DNA from: Notospermus geniculatus
Taxonomy: Eukaryota; Nemertea; Pilidiophora; Heteronemertea; Lineidae
Length of the DNA stretch: 64,000 bases
Reading direction: 5' to 3'
NCBI GenBank assembly: GCA_002633025.1
Contig: NMRB01000733.1
Coordinates: forward strand, 222,347-286,346
This document shows, in pieces, positions 43,701 to 47,706 of this stretch; the first letter of the stretch is position 1, and the number at the start of each line of letters is the position of its first letter. The notes beneath the pieces were generated by a model. The model saw only the letters and a list, made by a program, of their open reading frames with translations, had not been told where the DNA came from and did no database searches. Made by a program: the position numbers and the translations under genes.

Positions 43701-46217
43701 ACGACGACGACGACGGACGACGACGACGACGGACGACGACGGACGACACACCATGGGAGAAGCTCACCTCACAGAGGTGAGCTAAAAATGAGTTCCTCAT
43801 GCAATTTGAAGTGTCTGCCGTTGATAAGCTCAATGCAGTTGAAAATGCTTTACACAGTCAGATGCTGAAAAAGCACCGCACTGTCTGAAGACTCTGCAGG
43901 TGTTAATGTACCAAGGGCGGCACTGGTGTTTTTTTCATAAAACCTTTTTCAACCTGGCTCTGAAAGTAGCTCCAGACACTTCTCATTTCTGGAGCTTTAA
44001 TGCACATTCTTTGGAGCATTTGCTCCAGAATACTTTCAGCCTTGAAATATTTCAAGATTTCTGAATACCACAAAAAGATGGGATTATGTTTTCATTGTAA
44101 TCAAGTTGCCATGGATGAGTAACAACAAATCATTGTCAGATAGGGAAAGTACAATTGTTGTTGTGTCTCCAAGGTAACCCAATATCGACATGGAGTCTGC
44201 CATGTGCAATGAATCAGATGTCTATGGGCTAAGTATGTATCAGACATCATCATTATTGCCATAGTATGTCCATTGCACATTACATTTGTACATCTTTCAA
44301 CTGCCTCAAGGCTTCAAACAATGTTCTTTTTACAAATAGCAGAAAAACTCCTCCACGAAATCAAAATCAATGATCTGTTCTATTTCAGAAATTATACGTG
44401 GCTTGAATGAAACAAAGCCATGCTGTCTACAACCATCTCCAGCATTCATCAGATGTAATTTACAGTACGGTAGCCATCAGGGTTTCTGCCAGAAATTGTT
44501 TTGAGGGTACCGTACTAATTTCTTCAAAATCCACAAAACCCCCATGAAATTAAAGAAAATTGCCCTTTTCTGTTCCTTTGAGTGTACTAAAACATACCCT
44601 TAGTAGTACCCTCTGGCCCAAACACTGGTCATGAGAATCTTTCATACAGGACTGACTGACAGATGACGTCACTAAACAAGAGACGTCACCAATCCTAATT
44701 ACACAGGTTCACTGCAAAGTGAAGTGATGAAAGAAAGGTGTCCTGACAGACTCCGGAGGTGCCCACAGGGAAACTTTCTTGGAGAGCATTTGCAATATAA
44801 GGATGAGGAATACATTCCTGAACATCATCAACCGGCTTTTGAAGTCGATGGATCCATCAACAGAGGGTGCCAGTAAGTTATCAGGTAAGGAGGTTAGAAA
44901 CAAACAGTTTGTGATCTTTTGTTTAATTTCCATGGCATCAACGCTCAGTCAGCTGAGGCTGCTCACATAGCTTCATATCATATAAGTCGGAAGGTGTTAC
45001 TAGTAGCCTGTTTAGACTGATAAGCTTAAAATGAAGACAAGAGTGCAGAGTAATCAATAACATATTATGACATTTCTTAACAAAATGCAAGCACTTTCAA
45101 TCTGTATTGATTTGAAATGGATTGGAAGGTGACATGGATGACAAAGTCAATTGCAGACACTGTTGAACTGTTGGCTCAAGCTGTCACTGACTGAAATTGT
45201 ATTTCTTCCAACCTGTGTCACTGTCAGTGTGACTGTGTGGAAGCCACGTCGCCTAGGCAGAATTATAGGCCGACATCATCTGTAATCAAAATTCAACTTT
45301 ATGTGAAAGGATTTCTCATAGCTCCCATTGGAAAATCGGTAAATTGTAGTGGTAGTGCTTTTCCTTGTTCTTGCTTGAATGTTTCTGCAACCTTTTCAAT
45401 GGCGAGATTAAAATAATGTAACAAAGAAGAGACAACTACGCCACATAACTCACCACTTTCCATAATGATTGCTAAAGAGTAAAATCTACTTATGAGCACA
45501 GCTTCTTTTACCTTTAGCGTGACAAACCCTACTTTCGACTTCATCCAGGCAAGGCCAAGTTAGTTAGACATTAGGATCAATACCGCCAGAATTCGATTCA
45601 AAGCTCATCACAATAGGCCTACTGATACATGTCAGGCCTATCAGAATATTGCTCTCCTGGACCAGAAACATGAGAAAAGCTACCCCGGGCCCAGCATCCT
45701 TCCACCCTAGGCCTATGTCTCACATCATGGAAGTATTATACAGAGTTGGTTGCGATATCTGCACTACTAGTGTTTCTGTGCATCCCTATTAATTTTTGGC
45801 AGATAGACCCGACACGTTCTCTGTGTGTCCGTCAGACATTAGGGACTTTCAGCAAGGCTCCGTATCGTCGATCCCTGTCACGTATGAGGTGACGTATCAA
45901 GTAATGCATTTTCTATTAAAATCATACGTCATACGTGATACGGATCGACGATACGGAGCCTTGCTGAAAGTCCCTAGGCCTAATAGCACGGAAACACTCA
46001 CAGATGTGGAACATTCACAAACGTTACACCGGTATCATCATGCACACGTGTACTGTATGCAATGCATTGAAAAGCACATACATTGTATACTGATACCGCT
46101 ACATATTTGGTAAAACGGTTGGAATTTTGCAAATGCAAGAAATTGACAGCTTAATTTATGCTTACCGGTACAGAGTATAAGTCCTAGTAGGGATATAAGA
46201 AGGAATTTCTTCCACAT
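13727..46217 (-). CDS. HSP90B1: HSP90B1 (GRP94/endoplasmin), complete gene, 21 coding exons
   Basis: This is the endoplasmic-reticulum HSP90 chaperone, which uses ATP to fold secreted and membrane clients. I traced exons from ATG at 46217 (in-frame TAA ten codons upstream) to the stop at 13727, and every junction has GT-AG borders and matching phase. The product is about 901 residues, against about 800 in vertebrates. It has a hydrophobic signal peptide ([16 protein letters not shown]), an N-terminal ATP domain ([34 protein letters not shown]), an enlarged acidic linker, a middle domain ([18 protein letters not shown] with the catalytic-loop Arg), a C-terminal dimer domain ([20 protein letters not shown]) and the retention signal KDEL. 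Exons 2 and 3 are present twice. ER stress elements lie upstream. Confidence 0.97.
14306..14432. repeat. Foldback element in HSP90B1 intron 20
   Basis: AGGGCCGTATGCT at the left pairs with AGCATACAGCCCT at the right, and the inner arms also pair (CAGACTTTAGCC and GGCTAAAGTC). Confidence 0.65.
14698..14965. mobile_element. Probable TTAA-type MITE, degenerate
   Basis: The ends AAAGGCCGGGCTATAC and GTGTAGACAGGCCTTTAA are imperfect complements, and the right side keeps TTAA. The interior is rich in ACATTTT/AAAATGT echoes. Confidence 0.5.
15547..15866. mobile_element. Foldback MITE containing a second nested element
   Basis: TGGCCGGTATTCATAAAAGT and its near-complement close the element. The middle (15623-15825) is another inverted repeat with ends AAGGGGCTGTT and AACAGCCCCTTT that is missing from the neighbouring empty copy at 15864-15986. 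Confidence 0.75.
15864..15986. mobile_element. Empty copy of the same foldback MITE
   Basis: It starts TGGCTGGTATTTATAAAAGT and ends with the complement, about 123 bp. It matches both arms of 15547-15866 but lacks the nested central element, so it acts as a natural empty-site control. Confidence 0.75.
16172..16357 (-). CDS. HSP90B1: HSP90B1 exon 20, acidic tail
   Basis: The exon has 62 codons of acidic and Lys-rich low-complexity sequence ([20 protein letters not shown]...EEKEEPQ), including two KPKEG repeats. It leaves in phase 0 at CAG|GTAGGT. Confidence 0.92.
16462..16644. mobile_element. TTAA-flanked MITE nested in a SINE
   Basis: Ends AGCGAATCGAAAGCG and CGCTATCGATTCGCT are near-complements. 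TTAA flanks both sides (16458-16461 and 16645-16648), as in piggyBac-type insertion. Removing it reunites the SINE head. Confidence 0.8.
16915..17044. mobile_element. Harbinger-like foldback MITE nested in a SINE
   Basis: GGCCCCTATTACATAGAAGT and its complement form the ends of this 130-bp element, and TAA flanks both sides (16912-16914, 17045-17047). A 3-bp TWA target duplication and GG(C/G)CC ends are typical of PIF/Harbinger. Confidence 0.8.
17230..17385 (-). CDS. HSP90B1: HSP90B1 exon 19
   Basis: This 52-codon phase 0-0 exon encodes [40 protein letters not shown] and [12 protein letters not shown], the last structured part of the C-terminal domain. Confidence 0.96.
17816..17953. mobile_element. 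TA-target foldback MITE, GGGA(G/C)TTT family, copy 1
   Basis: GGGAGTTTGAGATCAGC and its complement close the element and TA lies at both borders. Related copies are at 45842-45974 and 62420-62548. TA target duplication suggests a Tc1/mariner-type source. Confidence 0.8.
18474..18678. mobile_element. TGTGACC element (~205 bp), intact copy
   Basis: TGTGACCCGCTCTGGCAAAA and its near-complement are the ends, and GCAGACGCATGTCGCTC also pairs. Other copies or relatives are at 22031-22424, 25432-25637, 35467-35866 and 55617-56161. Confidence 0.85.
18869..19084 (-). CDS. HSP90B1: HSP90B1 exon 18
   Basis: It encodes [40 protein letters not shown] and the [20 protein letters not shown] stretch of the C-terminal dimerisation domain. 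Confidence 0.97.
19440..19600. other. TGACGTCA-rich intron segment
   Basis: At least six (T)GACGTCA(T)-type motifs and a TGACGTGACG occur in 160 bases of HSP90B1 intron 17. They look like decayed tandem sequence, but the motif is also the core CRE/ATF site. Confidence 0.4.
19676..20093 (-). CDS. HSP90B1: HSP90B1 exon 17
   Basis: The largest exon (418 bp) covers [40 protein letters not shown] and [20 protein letters not shown], the middle domain running into the C-terminal domain. Confidence 0.97.
20143..20544. mobile_element. Foldback MITE, 400-bp family, copy 2
   Basis: GGGCAAGTCCAC to GTGGACTTGGCC, 402 bp, with arms that match copy 1 (CATCATGTCAGG, TTCTATGCCCCTGGTATGAA). AATG flanks both ends, consistent with a 4-bp target duplication. 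Confidence 0.8.
20632..20870 (-). CDS. HSP90B1: HSP90B1 exon 16
   Basis: It encodes [40 protein letters not shown] and [20 protein letters not shown]. The NVSRE Arg belongs to the catalytic loop that completes the ATPase site. It lies 88 bases from the MITE at 20143-20544. Confidence 0.97.
21474..21663 (-). CDS. HSP90B1: HSP90B1 exon 15
   Basis: Middle domain. The exon contains [20 protein letters not shown] and [20 protein letters not shown], close to GRP94. The exit is in phase 0. Confidence 0.96.
21866..22009. mobile_element. Foldback element, TTCGACCCC family, copy 1
   Basis: TCTCCGAATATTTCGCAAAT, TTTTCGACCCCAATCGGGGT and CTTCCTCAGGCGC pair with the right arm. Further copies are at 36228-36370, 55956-56068 and 59283-59457. 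Confidence 0.75.
22031..22424. mobile_element. TGTGACC element, composite of two copies
   Basis: TGTGACCCGCTCTGGCGAAA at the left and its complement at the right enclose a second, internally placed copy (GTGACCTTCCACAGC to GCTGTAGAAGGTCACA). Confidence 0.75.
22469..22572 (-). CDS. HSP90B1: HSP90B1 exon 14
   Basis: It encodes [20 protein letters not shown] and [15 protein letters not shown], the end of the charged linker and start of the middle domain. It matches the vertebrate [19 protein letters not shown] segment. The exit is in phase 2. Confidence 0.95.
23095..23206. mobile_element. Near-perfect palindromic element
   Basis: AGGCCTTTCCGTTTGA and TCAAACGGAAAGGCCT are exact complements, and the inner arms pair down to a AATAGAATTTCTATT centre. 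It lies in HSP90B1 intron 13. Confidence 0.8.
23391..23417 (-). CDS. HSP90B1: HSP90B1 exon 13, acidic linker microexon
   Basis: The 9-codon phase 0-0 exon encodes KKKDDDDAQ. The donor is GTATGA and the acceptor GCTGAAG follows a CT-rich stretch. It is small enough that its use needs transcript evidence. Confidence 0.7.
23798..23866 (-). CDS. HSP90B1: HSP90B1 exon 12, acidic linker microexon
   Basis: The 23-codon phase 0-0 exon encodes [20 protein letters not shown] followed by EEE. A long T-rich tract precedes the acceptor. The opening KKDDDD resembles exon 13, suggesting exon duplication. Confidence 0.78.
24390..24885. mobile_element. TTAA-type foldback element with GATGTACGC ends
   Basis: TTAAGCCAAGCGTACATCAG and GCCTTGCGACT pair with AGTCGCAAGGC and CGATGTACGCTTAG on the right. 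A relative end is seen near 60750-60850 (CAGTCGCAAGTGTGATGTAC...GGGCTTAA). Confidence 0.65.
25097..25223. repeat. Foldback element
   Basis: GTCAAATAGAGTAC pairs with the TACTCTATTTGA-type right end, and GTGGGAAGTGAC pairs inside. About 127 bp. Confidence 0.6.
25316..25366 (-). CDS. HSP90B1: HSP90B1 exon 11, acidic linker microexon
   Basis: The 17-codon phase 0-0 exon encodes [17 protein letters not shown]. The acceptor is TTGCTTAG and the donor GTATGG. Confidence 0.78.
25432..25637. mobile_element. Diverged TGTGACC element
   Basis: TATGTGACCCGGCACAGG and its near-complement bound a ~206-bp element with the same layout (GGTGACACCAATGG, TCTGGTGTCATCTTCGGTCG) as the 18474 copy. Confidence 0.7.
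26323..26364 (-). CDS. HSP90B1: HSP90B1 exon 10, acidic linker microexon
   Basis: The 14-codon phase 0-0 exon encodes [14 protein letters not shown]. The donor is GTAGGA. The acceptor (GCGACAAG) is weaker but follows a pyrimidine stretch. Confidence 0.75.
26638..26724 (-). CDS. HSP90B1: HSP90B1 exon 9, acidic linker
   Basis: This 29-codon phase 0-0 exon starts [20 protein letters not shown], aligned with TETVEEPMEEEE in vertebrate GRP94. It is rich in Glu and Lys, and both splice sites are good (TCTTCCAG, GTAAGT). Confidence 0.9.
26888..27350. mobile_element. Foldback element with a nested TA-target MITE
   Basis: AAAGTCCGGCAACA and CTACGACCCAATGGAATGCG pair with the right arm ending TGTTGCCGGACTTT. 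A second element is nested inside at 26990-27208. Confidence 0.75.
26990..27208. mobile_element. TA-target MITE, CTGTAAAGCA family, copy 1
   Basis: Ends CTGTAAAGCAAGATAATTTT and the complement AATTTTCCTGCTTTACAG, flanked by TA. AT-rich with many GCGAAAATTT phrases. Copy 2 is at 60505-60722. Confidence 0.8.
27428..27660. mobile_element. Foldback element
   Basis: AATAGACTATATCACTCC and GAGCGCAGCACCTGACGGGT pair with ACCCGTCAGGTGCTGCGCTC and GGAGTGATAGAGTCTATT. About 233 bp. Confidence 0.78.
27661..27882 (+). repeat. Degenerate minisatellite (TTTGCAAATGGGGAAC)
   Basis: About nine irregularly spaced units of TTTGCAAATGGGGAAC occur, separated by 10-20 variable bases. It looks like a decayed simple repeat and is not coding. 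Confidence 0.7.
27883..30521. other. HSP90B1 intron 8 interior; SINE and low-order repeats, no exon seen
   Basis: Besides the SINE at 28313-28600 the stretch holds repeated phrases such as CGCAAACT(A/C)(G/T)TCG near 28685 and 29215-29470, and a 70-base match between 28680-28750 and 29235-29310 (GACGTGAxGTTGAAGCTGAT). No splice-bounded coding sequence was found. Confidence 0.5.
28313..28600 (-). mobile_element. tRNA-derived SINE, family 1
   Basis: On the minus strand the head reads GGTGGTGTAGTGGTTCAGG (A-box like) and GGGTTCGAATCCCA (B-box), followed by GAGACTTTGGGCAAGTCTC and a tail ending in TAAACCCAAAC. Other copies are at 51776-52272 and 59862-60165. It is a retroposon and not a functional tRNA gene, because no acceptor stem closes. 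Confidence 0.85.
30522..30766. mobile_element. Foldback MITE, GATCTGTGCACTTCCGCC family, copy 1
   Basis: TAGACAAATCCCAA and its complement TTGGGATTTGTCTA close the copy. CAGATCTGTGCACTTCCGCC-type arms pair inside, and a GCTGAATGACGTGACGCA core follows. Confidence 0.8.
30803..31048. mobile_element. Foldback MITE, GATCTGTGCACTTCCGCC family, copy 2
   Basis: It follows copy 1 closely in the same layout (TAGACTGTTCTCAAATTGAC to TTCAAGAATCGTCTA), about 80 bases from HSP90B1 exon 8. Confidence 0.8.
31129..31240 (-). CDS. HSP90B1: HSP90B1 exon 8
   Basis: It encodes [20 protein letters not shown] and [17 protein letters not shown], the end of the ATP domain. It leaves in phase 0 into the acidic linker exons. 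Confidence 0.96.
31241..32446. other. HSP90B1 intron 7; no gene, decayed repeats
   Basis: A TTCGCG/GCGAAA-rich stretch (31310-31810) resembles decayed material of the CTGTAAAGCA family. 32255-32345 looks like a tRNA-derived SINE head (GGCTGTCAGAGTGGCCCAGT, GGTTCAATTTTC). Nothing coding is seen. Confidence 0.45.
32447..32846. mobile_element. Foldback MITE, 400-bp family, copy 3
   Basis: GGGCAAGTCCAT to TGGAATTGCCC, 400 bp, with the same arms as copies 1 and 2 and a GACCTGTGCGATGTC centre. No clear target duplication remains. Confidence 0.82.
32874..33003 (-). CDS. HSP90B1: HSP90B1 exon 7
   Basis: It encodes [20 protein letters not shown] and [20 protein letters not shown], closely matching GRP94 rather than cytosolic HSP90. 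It starts 28 bases beyond the right end of the MITE at 32447-32846. Confidence 0.96.
33246..33581. mobile_element. hAT-like MITE, CAGGGCTTCC ends
   Basis: CAGGGCTTCCACC and GCGGAAGCCCTG are the terminal inverted repeats, and CCAGG follows at both borders. It ends about 50 bases from HSP90B1 exon 6. Confidence 0.65.
33632..33830 (-). CDS. HSP90B1: HSP90B1 exon 6
   Basis: It encodes [30 protein letters not shown] and [13 protein letters not shown], which are the nucleotide contacts and lid of the ATP domain. The exit is in phase 1 (CTTG|GTGAGT). Confidence 0.96.
33899..34240. mobile_element. hAT-like MITE, CAGAGTTCTCCAC ends
   Basis: CAGAGTTCTCCAC and GTGGAGAACCCTG are near-perfect inverted ends of a ~340-bp non-coding element with CGAGGCCCCCAGACCCCCCG inside, a phrase shared with 50130-50155 and 41270-41290. 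Confidence 0.7.
34241..35313. other. HSP90B1 intron 5 interior; no gene recognised
   Basis: No exon-like sequence was found. Two ~60-base phrases around TTTTTGTCTTAGCATTTGTA repeat at 35055-35115 and 35145-35215. Confidence 0.45.
35314..35447. mobile_element. Copy of the element nested at 15623-15825
   Basis: AAAGGGGCTGTTGCAGGG to AACACCCCTTTT contains the same phrases as 15700-15825, such as CAAGGATCACAACTCAGATT. It appears to lack part of the left arm. Confidence 0.65.
35467..35866. mobile_element. TGTGACC element carrying a nested palindrome at its TTAA site
   Basis: The host keeps GCGCATGTCGCTC on the left and CTTGGCAGGTTGAGACCAAA to TGTGACGGGTCACA on the right. The palindrome at 35490-35700 splits it. 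Confidence 0.75.
35490..35700. mobile_element. Palindromic element nested at TTAA, GCCTGCCGCACACGG ends
   Basis: GCCTGCCGCACACGGGAGC on the left pairs with GTGTGCGGCAGGC on the right; GCTGAGCAA(A/T)AAGTTATTCG arms pair inside. Flanks are TTAA (left) and TTTA (right). Confidence 0.8.
36228..36370. mobile_element. Foldback element, TTCGACCCC family, copy 2
   Basis: AAAGTCATCTCCGAATTTCG and its complement bound the copy, and TTTTCGACCCC and GGGGTCGAAAA form the inner arms. It is followed by TTTTGTGTGTCGTTTTTTGT, a tail also seen near the other copies. Confidence 0.78.
36586..36702 (-). CDS. HSP90B1: HSP90B1 exon 5
   Basis: It encodes [20 protein letters not shown] and [19 protein letters not shown]. 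The E-L-I-S-N-A-S-D helix carries the Glu that activates water and the Asn that binds magnesium in HSP90 ATPases. Confidence 0.96.
36943..37084 (-). CDS. HSP90B1: HSP90B1 exon 4
   Basis: It encodes [20 protein letters not shown] and the strongly conserved [20 protein letters not shown] segment that opens the HSP90 ATP-binding fold. The acceptor is TTTTTTAG and the donor GTAAGA, and the exit is in phase 0. Confidence 0.95.
37173..37401. mobile_element. Foldback element in HSP90B1 intron 3
   Basis: AACTCCCTAC and GTAGGGAGTT form the ends. CGGTTTACC and CTCTCCACAACTGCTTCA pair with TGAAGCAGTTGTGGAGAG and GGTAAACCG. Confidence 0.75.
37714..37848. mobile_element. Foldback element with GGGC ends
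   Basis: TTCAGGGC and GCCCTGAA bound it, and AAACTCCG(T/A)TAGCACTAA pairs with TTAGTGCTATCGGAGTTT. Confidence 0.7.
38571..38777. mobile_element. TTAA-type foldback in duplication unit A (copy at 42358-42645)
   Basis: AAAGCCTGTCGCACACGAGTG pairs with CACTCGTGTGCGGCCCGCTT; TTAA lies at the right border. Ends resemble those of 35490-35700, suggesting one family. Confidence 0.65.
38813..38921 (-). CDS. HSP90B1: HSP90B1 exon 3, proximal copy (3A)
   Basis: This 109-bp exon is the second copy of exon 3, with only scattered base differences (for example TGTCAAG against TCTCAAG at its start). Both splice sites are intact, so exons 3A and 3B are interchangeable in principle. Confidence 0.85.
40821..40838 (-). 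CDS. HSP90B1: HSP90B1 exon 2, proximal copy (2A)
   Basis: The same 18-bp sequence and splice signals as 45454-45471 occur here in the second unit of the tandem duplication. It can join exon 1 or exon 3A in phase but cannot follow exon 3B, because 3B ends in phase 2 and this exon starts in phase 1. Confidence 0.75.
41013..41075. mobile_element. Partial ATGAGGAACC element, interrupted
   Basis: TAATGAGGAACCCGCGTGCC and GACAGGTCGGCGC match the left end of 46898-47280. The match resumes after the hAT-like insertion (GACGTCATTGACGTCGTTTT at 41500) and fades near 41580. Confidence 0.65.
41076..41492. mobile_element. hAT-like MITE, CAGGGTTCCTGCA ends, (TTTAAGAC)n interior
   Basis: CAGGGTTCCTGCA and TGCAGGAACCCTG are exact inverted ends, and AAAAC duplicates at both borders. 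The interior repeats AAATTTAAGACCTTTTTAAG. It interrupts an older element related to 46898-47280, which shows the empty site. Confidence 0.85.
42692..42800 (-). CDS. HSP90B1: HSP90B1 exon 3, distal copy (3B)
   Basis: The 109-bp exon encodes the mature N terminus [19 protein letters not shown] and [16 protein letters not shown], matching the vertebrate segment that ends GSRTDDEVVQREEEAI. It enters in phase 1 and leaves in phase 2. It is nearly identical to 38813-38921. Confidence 0.88.
42825..43783. mobile_element. ~960-bp inserted element with GCTCACCTCTGTGA ends
   Basis: The piece is absent from unit A at the matching site. Its left end carries GCTCACCTCTGTGA and its right end the complement (TCACAGAGGTGAGC). 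Inside are three related ~130-bp units around AAGATGGC(C/T)xCCTGGCGGCC, a stretch of conserved phrases, and a (GAC)n tract near the right end. There is no coding capacity. The superfamily is not recognised. Confidence 0.8.
43683..43747 (+). repeat. (GAC)n microsatellite
   Basis: ACG/GAC triplets with occasional GGAC interruptions lie just before the right end of the 960-bp element. Confidence 0.9.
45454..45471 (-). CDS. HSP90B1: HSP90B1 exon 2, distal copy (2B)
   Basis: This 18-bp microexon encodes AIIMES with flanking phase-1 borders (CTTTAG acceptor, GTGAGT donor). It continues the signal peptide region. An identical exon lies at 40821-40838. Confidence 0.85.
45842..45974. mobile_element. 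TA-target foldback MITE, GGGA(G/C)TTT family, copy 2
   Basis: GGGACTTTCAGCAAGG and its exact complement, flanked by TA. The arms pair over more than 50 bases (CTCCGTATCGTCGATC), with a short TGCATTTTCTATTAAAA loop. Confidence 0.85.
46166..46217 (-). CDS. HSP90B1: HSP90B1 exon 1 (signal peptide)
   Basis: The exon encodes 17 residues, [17 protein letters not shown], a typical signal peptide with a basic start and hydrophobic core. It ends in phase 1 (ACC G|GTAAGC). The ATG has A at -3, and an in-frame TAA lies ten codons upstream. The donor sits inside the octamer TACCGGTA. Confidence 0.93.
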
Positions 46218-46337
46218 CTTGCTTAATTTCGGTGTCTCCCTTAGTTAATGCGGAGATTTCTGACACCAGTGTGGAATAGCGTGGAGGAAGATCCTGAAGG
46301 ACACATCGAAGGGAATTCCCTACTTTGACGGATCCAA

Positions 46338-46356
46338 CCAATCACGGCCCACCACG
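46338..46356. promoter_or_regulatory. Perfect ER stress element (ERSE) upstream of HSP90B1
   Basis: CCAAT, nine bases, then CCACG: an exact match to the ERSE consensus, in which NF-Y binds CCAAT and ATF6/XBP1 bind CCACG. It lies about 120 bases upstream of the HSP90B1 start codon, in reverse orientation to the gene. Confidence 0.85.
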
Positions 46357-46379
46357 ATCCAGCATGTGACGCGATTCAG

Positions 46380-46398
46380 CCAATCAGTGATGCCCATG
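46380..46398. promoter_or_regulatory. Imperfect ERSE between the two perfect ones
   Basis: CCAAT-CAGTGATGC-CCATG keeps the spacing but has CCATG in place of CCACG. With its neighbours it forms an evenly spaced trio at 46338, 46380 and 46419. Confidence 0.55.
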
Positions 46399-46418
46399 TT
46401 AAAGCCTCGATTTCCGAG

Positions 46419-46437
46419 CGTGGCCCAACACTATTGG
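46419..46437 (-). promoter_or_regulatory. Second perfect ERSE upstream of HSP90B1
   Basis: On the minus strand this reads CCAAT-AGTGTTGGG-CCACG, an exact ERSE in the direction of HSP90B1 transcription, about 200 bases upstream of the ATG. Confidence 0.88.
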
Positions 46438-46897
46438 TCGGGGAACTTCGGGTAAATTCGGTAACTTCCGACGGGCAGTTGGCGTGCTTGGTTTCACTTC
46501 CGGCTTCTGGTTGTGAAGGAGGACCATGTGCTAAAAAGCTGTTTTGTTTACGTTTTTTGAGTGTTAATTAACGATCATATTTGAATGGGTCATGCCCTGC
46601 TCATCCCGCAACACGTAGAGGACATAAAGAACTCTTTAAAACAGTTGAAAAAGGTATAATCATGTGGCTATTTTCAACTTTATTTCACACTTTTTTCTTC
46701 TTTTTGTTGGCCTTTCATTTTAGGCCCTTCCCAATCCCATGCTTCCCTGCATTCATGCATTGTCCCTTGCTTCCCAAAGGCCCAAGCATGCATGCCAAGC
46801 CAGACATTCTGCTGATGTTTGCATCCATGTTGCTGATACGTTGGTGATTGTACTTTTTTGTTGCAGTTGTCTGGTGCCGTCAGATTCTCAAAATCAA

Positions 46898-47280
46898 ATG
46901 AGGAACCGGCGTGCCGTTTCTCCCGACAGGTCGGCGCAGCGATCGATGAGACCGAACTGACGTCATTGACGTCGTTTTATGTGCTGACGTTGCGTCATGA
47001 AAAAATCTGCTGTACATTTTTCTACAGGAAAAAATAAGATAAAGACGTTGCCGTTATCGCCATCCTACCTCTTTATTTTAAGAAAAAAAAGCAAAGAAAT
47101 TGCAGAAATTTTCATCCGCGACAAGATGGTGTAAATTTTAATGTCATGCGACCGAAAAAATAGGGTTTATTTCACGCCAGAAGTTAATGGAAATGACTTG
47201 AAATCACGTTGAAAAAAGCAACTGCGGTCTCATCGATCGCAGCGCCACGTCGTGACGTTAGTTCGTCCGGTTCCTCATTA
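46898..47280. mobile_element. Element with ATGAGGAACC / GGTTCCTCAT ends
   Basis: AATGAGGAACCGGCGTGCCG and a right end GGTTCCTCATT form inverted ends. GCGCAGCGATCGATGAGACC near the left pairs with GGTCTCATCGATCGCAGCGC on the right. Relatives lie at 41013 and 56705-57190. It sits between the two divergent genes. Confidence 0.75.
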
Positions 47281-47706
47281 GGCCTACCATGCCTACCCTG
47301 GCCTTGACTGTCAGTGGCTGGGCCTGGGCTGGGGGTGTGGTGGGTGTGGGTGCAAACCATCCCATGCCAGCACAAGTCAACTGAAGTGACATTTCCTTCA
47401 AAACTGATGCTAAGGCTCAGTTGCTCTGGGCTAATTATTGTGATTGCAGTACACGTAGGCCTAGGCCTATCATCATACGGAAAAAGCAGTTCTTAATTCT
47501 CCGATTGATACTCTGCTTTGATTTGAACCTCATCAACTTAATAATATCTAATAGGGCCTACAAGTTAAGTACGTCTAGGCCTAGGCCTAGTTGCCCTTTA
47601 GATCTCCAGTGATTAATCACAGACCGGTTGCCCAGGGTCAAACCAAAATTAGGTTGATCTCGGATGACTCTTCAAAGCTATGTTTCAGTAGTCTTAAGAT
47701 TTAAAG

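Larger units (their letters stand above)
41680..45565 (-). repeat. Segmental duplication unit B (HSP90B1 exons 2B and 3B)
   Basis: This is the second unit of the tandem duplication. It is longer mainly because of the inserted element at 42825-43783. Divergence is visibly higher than in the 586-bp and 952-bp duplications, so this one may be a real older duplication, though misplaced haplotypes cannot be excluded. Confidence 0.88.
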
